A stretch of DNA of 64,000 bases from an uncultured Alphaproteobacteria bacterium (GTDB lineage Bacteria > Pseudomonadota > Alphaproteobacteria > Rhodobacterales > Rhodobacteraceae). The translations under genes were made by a program, and so were the position numbers. The DNA is taken from positions 1-64,000 of the forward strand of contig CACDWF010000008.1 of NCBI GenBank assembly GCA_902556405.1, read 5' to 3'. This document shows positions 63,224-64,000 of this stretch, in pieces. The notes under the pieces are model-generated. The model did no database searches, was not told where the DNA came from, and saw only the letters and a list, made by a program, of their open reading frames with translations. Position 1 is the first letter of the stretch; every line of letters begins with the position of its first letter.

Positions 63224-64000
63224 TTTAGAAAAAATTCCTGTCACAATTTTAACCGGTTTTTTGGGAGCTGGAAAAACTACATTAATTCGAAATTTAATTC
63301 TTAAGAACAAATCAAAAAAACTGGCCGTTATAGTAAATGAGTTCGGTGATTTAGGTGTTGATGGAGAAATAGTAAAACAATGTTCAGATGAAACCTGCCC
63401 AGAAGAAAATATTCTCGAATTAGCAAACGGATGTATATGTTGTACAGTGGCTGACGACTTTATTCCCACTATGAAATCCCTTTTGGAGGGCCAATATCTT
63501 CCAGAACATATATTGATTGAAACGTCAGGTCTCGCCCTTCCCAAACCTTTATTGAAAGCTTTTGAGTGGCCGGAAATTCGAAGCCGCTTAACGGTTGACA
63601 GCGTTTTAGCCGTTGTAGATGCAGAAGCGGTTGTTAATGGTATATTTGCTCCTCAAATGTCTACTGAACTTGAAGAAAAACAAAATCAAACTTACGTTGA
63701 ACATGAAACACCTCTCTCCGAAGTATTTGAGGACCAAATAAACTGCTCAGATGTTGTGCTACTAACAAAGCCAGACCTTGTGAAAAACATTTCAGACGCT
63801 AGAAATATCATAATTAAGGAAATGGAACGAAATGTTCCAATTTTAGAAGTTCAAAATGGTGACATTGGGGCTGATGTGATTTTAGGCGTAAATGCAGCAG
63901 CAGAGACTGATTTAGATAATAGACGATCTCATCATGATGGCTTTGATGATCATGAGCATGATGATTTTGACACATTTAGCATCACTGTGCCAAAAATCCT
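63216..64000 (+). CDS. cobW: Cobalamin biosynthesis protein CobW, N-terminal part (runs past window)
   Basis: A COG0523 metallochaperone GTPase fragment of 261 codons that continues beyond the window. ATG at 63216 overlaps the previous stop. The P-loop GFLGAGKT is at residues 14-21, the metal site GCICC at 72-76 (Cys73-Ile-Cys75-Cys76), and a His/Asp-rich stretch (SHHDGFDDHEHDDFD) at about 234-250 is typical of CobW metal-handling loops. It likely supplies cobalt for CobN, which may follow outside the window. Confidence 0.93.
   Translation, partial: MSSLEKIPVTILTGFLGAGKTTLIRNLILKNKSKKLAVIVNEFGDLGVDGEIVKQCSDETCPEENILELANGCICCTVADDFIPTMKSLLEGQYLPEHILIETSGLALPKPLLKAFEWPEIRSRLTVDSVLAVVDAEAVVNGIFAPQMSTELEEKQNQTYVEHETPLSEVFEDQINCSDVVLLTKPDLVKNISDARNIIIKEMERNVPILEVQNGDIGADVILGVNAAAETDLDNRRSHHDGFDDHEHDDFDTFSITVPKI

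Overview
The window is one stretch of a compact, visibly AT-rich alphaproteobacterial chromosome. GcrA, TrcR (DUF1013), MipZ, a 43-residue aa3-type cytochrome oxidase subunit IV and a DUF1178 protein all point to Alphaproteobacteria. The gene orders coxB-ctaB-small ORF-ctaG-coxC-surf1-thrC, ffh-chorismate mutase-rpsP-rimM-trmD-rplS-rpmE-mipZ, pyrB-pyrC'-plsY-gshA-rsmE-ubiA and uvrC-pgsA-moaD-moaE resemble what I know of Rhodobacterales (roseobacter relatives). A low-GC marine member of that group is the best guess; this is inference from gene order, not from a phylogenetic marker. Genes are packed with 1-8 base overlaps, there are few intergenic gaps, and TTG or GTG starts are common, as in streamlined genomes.

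Layout. 1-4665: end of gcrA, DUF1178, lysC, then a GNAT protein, a FAD-linked oxidase and a RimJ-like GNAT on the minus strand. 4691-10192: thrC and the cytochrome aa3 oxidase assembly operon. 10444-16832: topA, an RNase R with a problematic 5' end, zapE and trhO. 16967-22045: ffh, chorismate mutase, ribosomal protein and tRNA/rRNA maturation genes, and mipZ. 22042-27257: a DD-carboxypeptidase, clpS, an rRNA methyltransferase, an SDR, trcR and a quinone oxidoreductase. 27349-32103: rpsU, the oxidase subunit IV gene, an MBL-fold hydrolase, a large acyl-CoA dehydrogenase, a Sua5 protein and YqgE.

32172-39124: a DsbD-N-like exported protein, an RND permease with its adaptor, moaB, and a degenerate uracil-DNA-glycosylase relative. 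39201-46388: pyrB with a non-catalytic dihydroorotase partner, plsY, gshA, rsmE, ubiA, moaE, moaD and pgsA. 46385-57427: uvrC, an SDR, an SppA-type peptidase, an aldo/keto reductase, an ABC exporter, a glutaryl-CoA-type dehydrogenase, a class III aminotransferase, selO and cytochrome b561. 57429-64000: a cobalamin cluster (cobT; cbiB-cobC; cobQ-cobO; DUF1636-cobW) with a clear B12 riboswitch before the DUF1636 gene.

Most of this is housekeeping. I found no CRISPR array, prophage, insertion sequence, tRNA or rRNA gene, and no convincing new multi-gene system. The most interesting points are the apparent frame break at a seven-A run at the topA/rnr junction, a full-length but cysteine-free UDG relative, an SDR without its catalytic lysine, a 30-base tandem repeat in rpsP, and two small membrane-protein genes of the oxidase that are easily missed.
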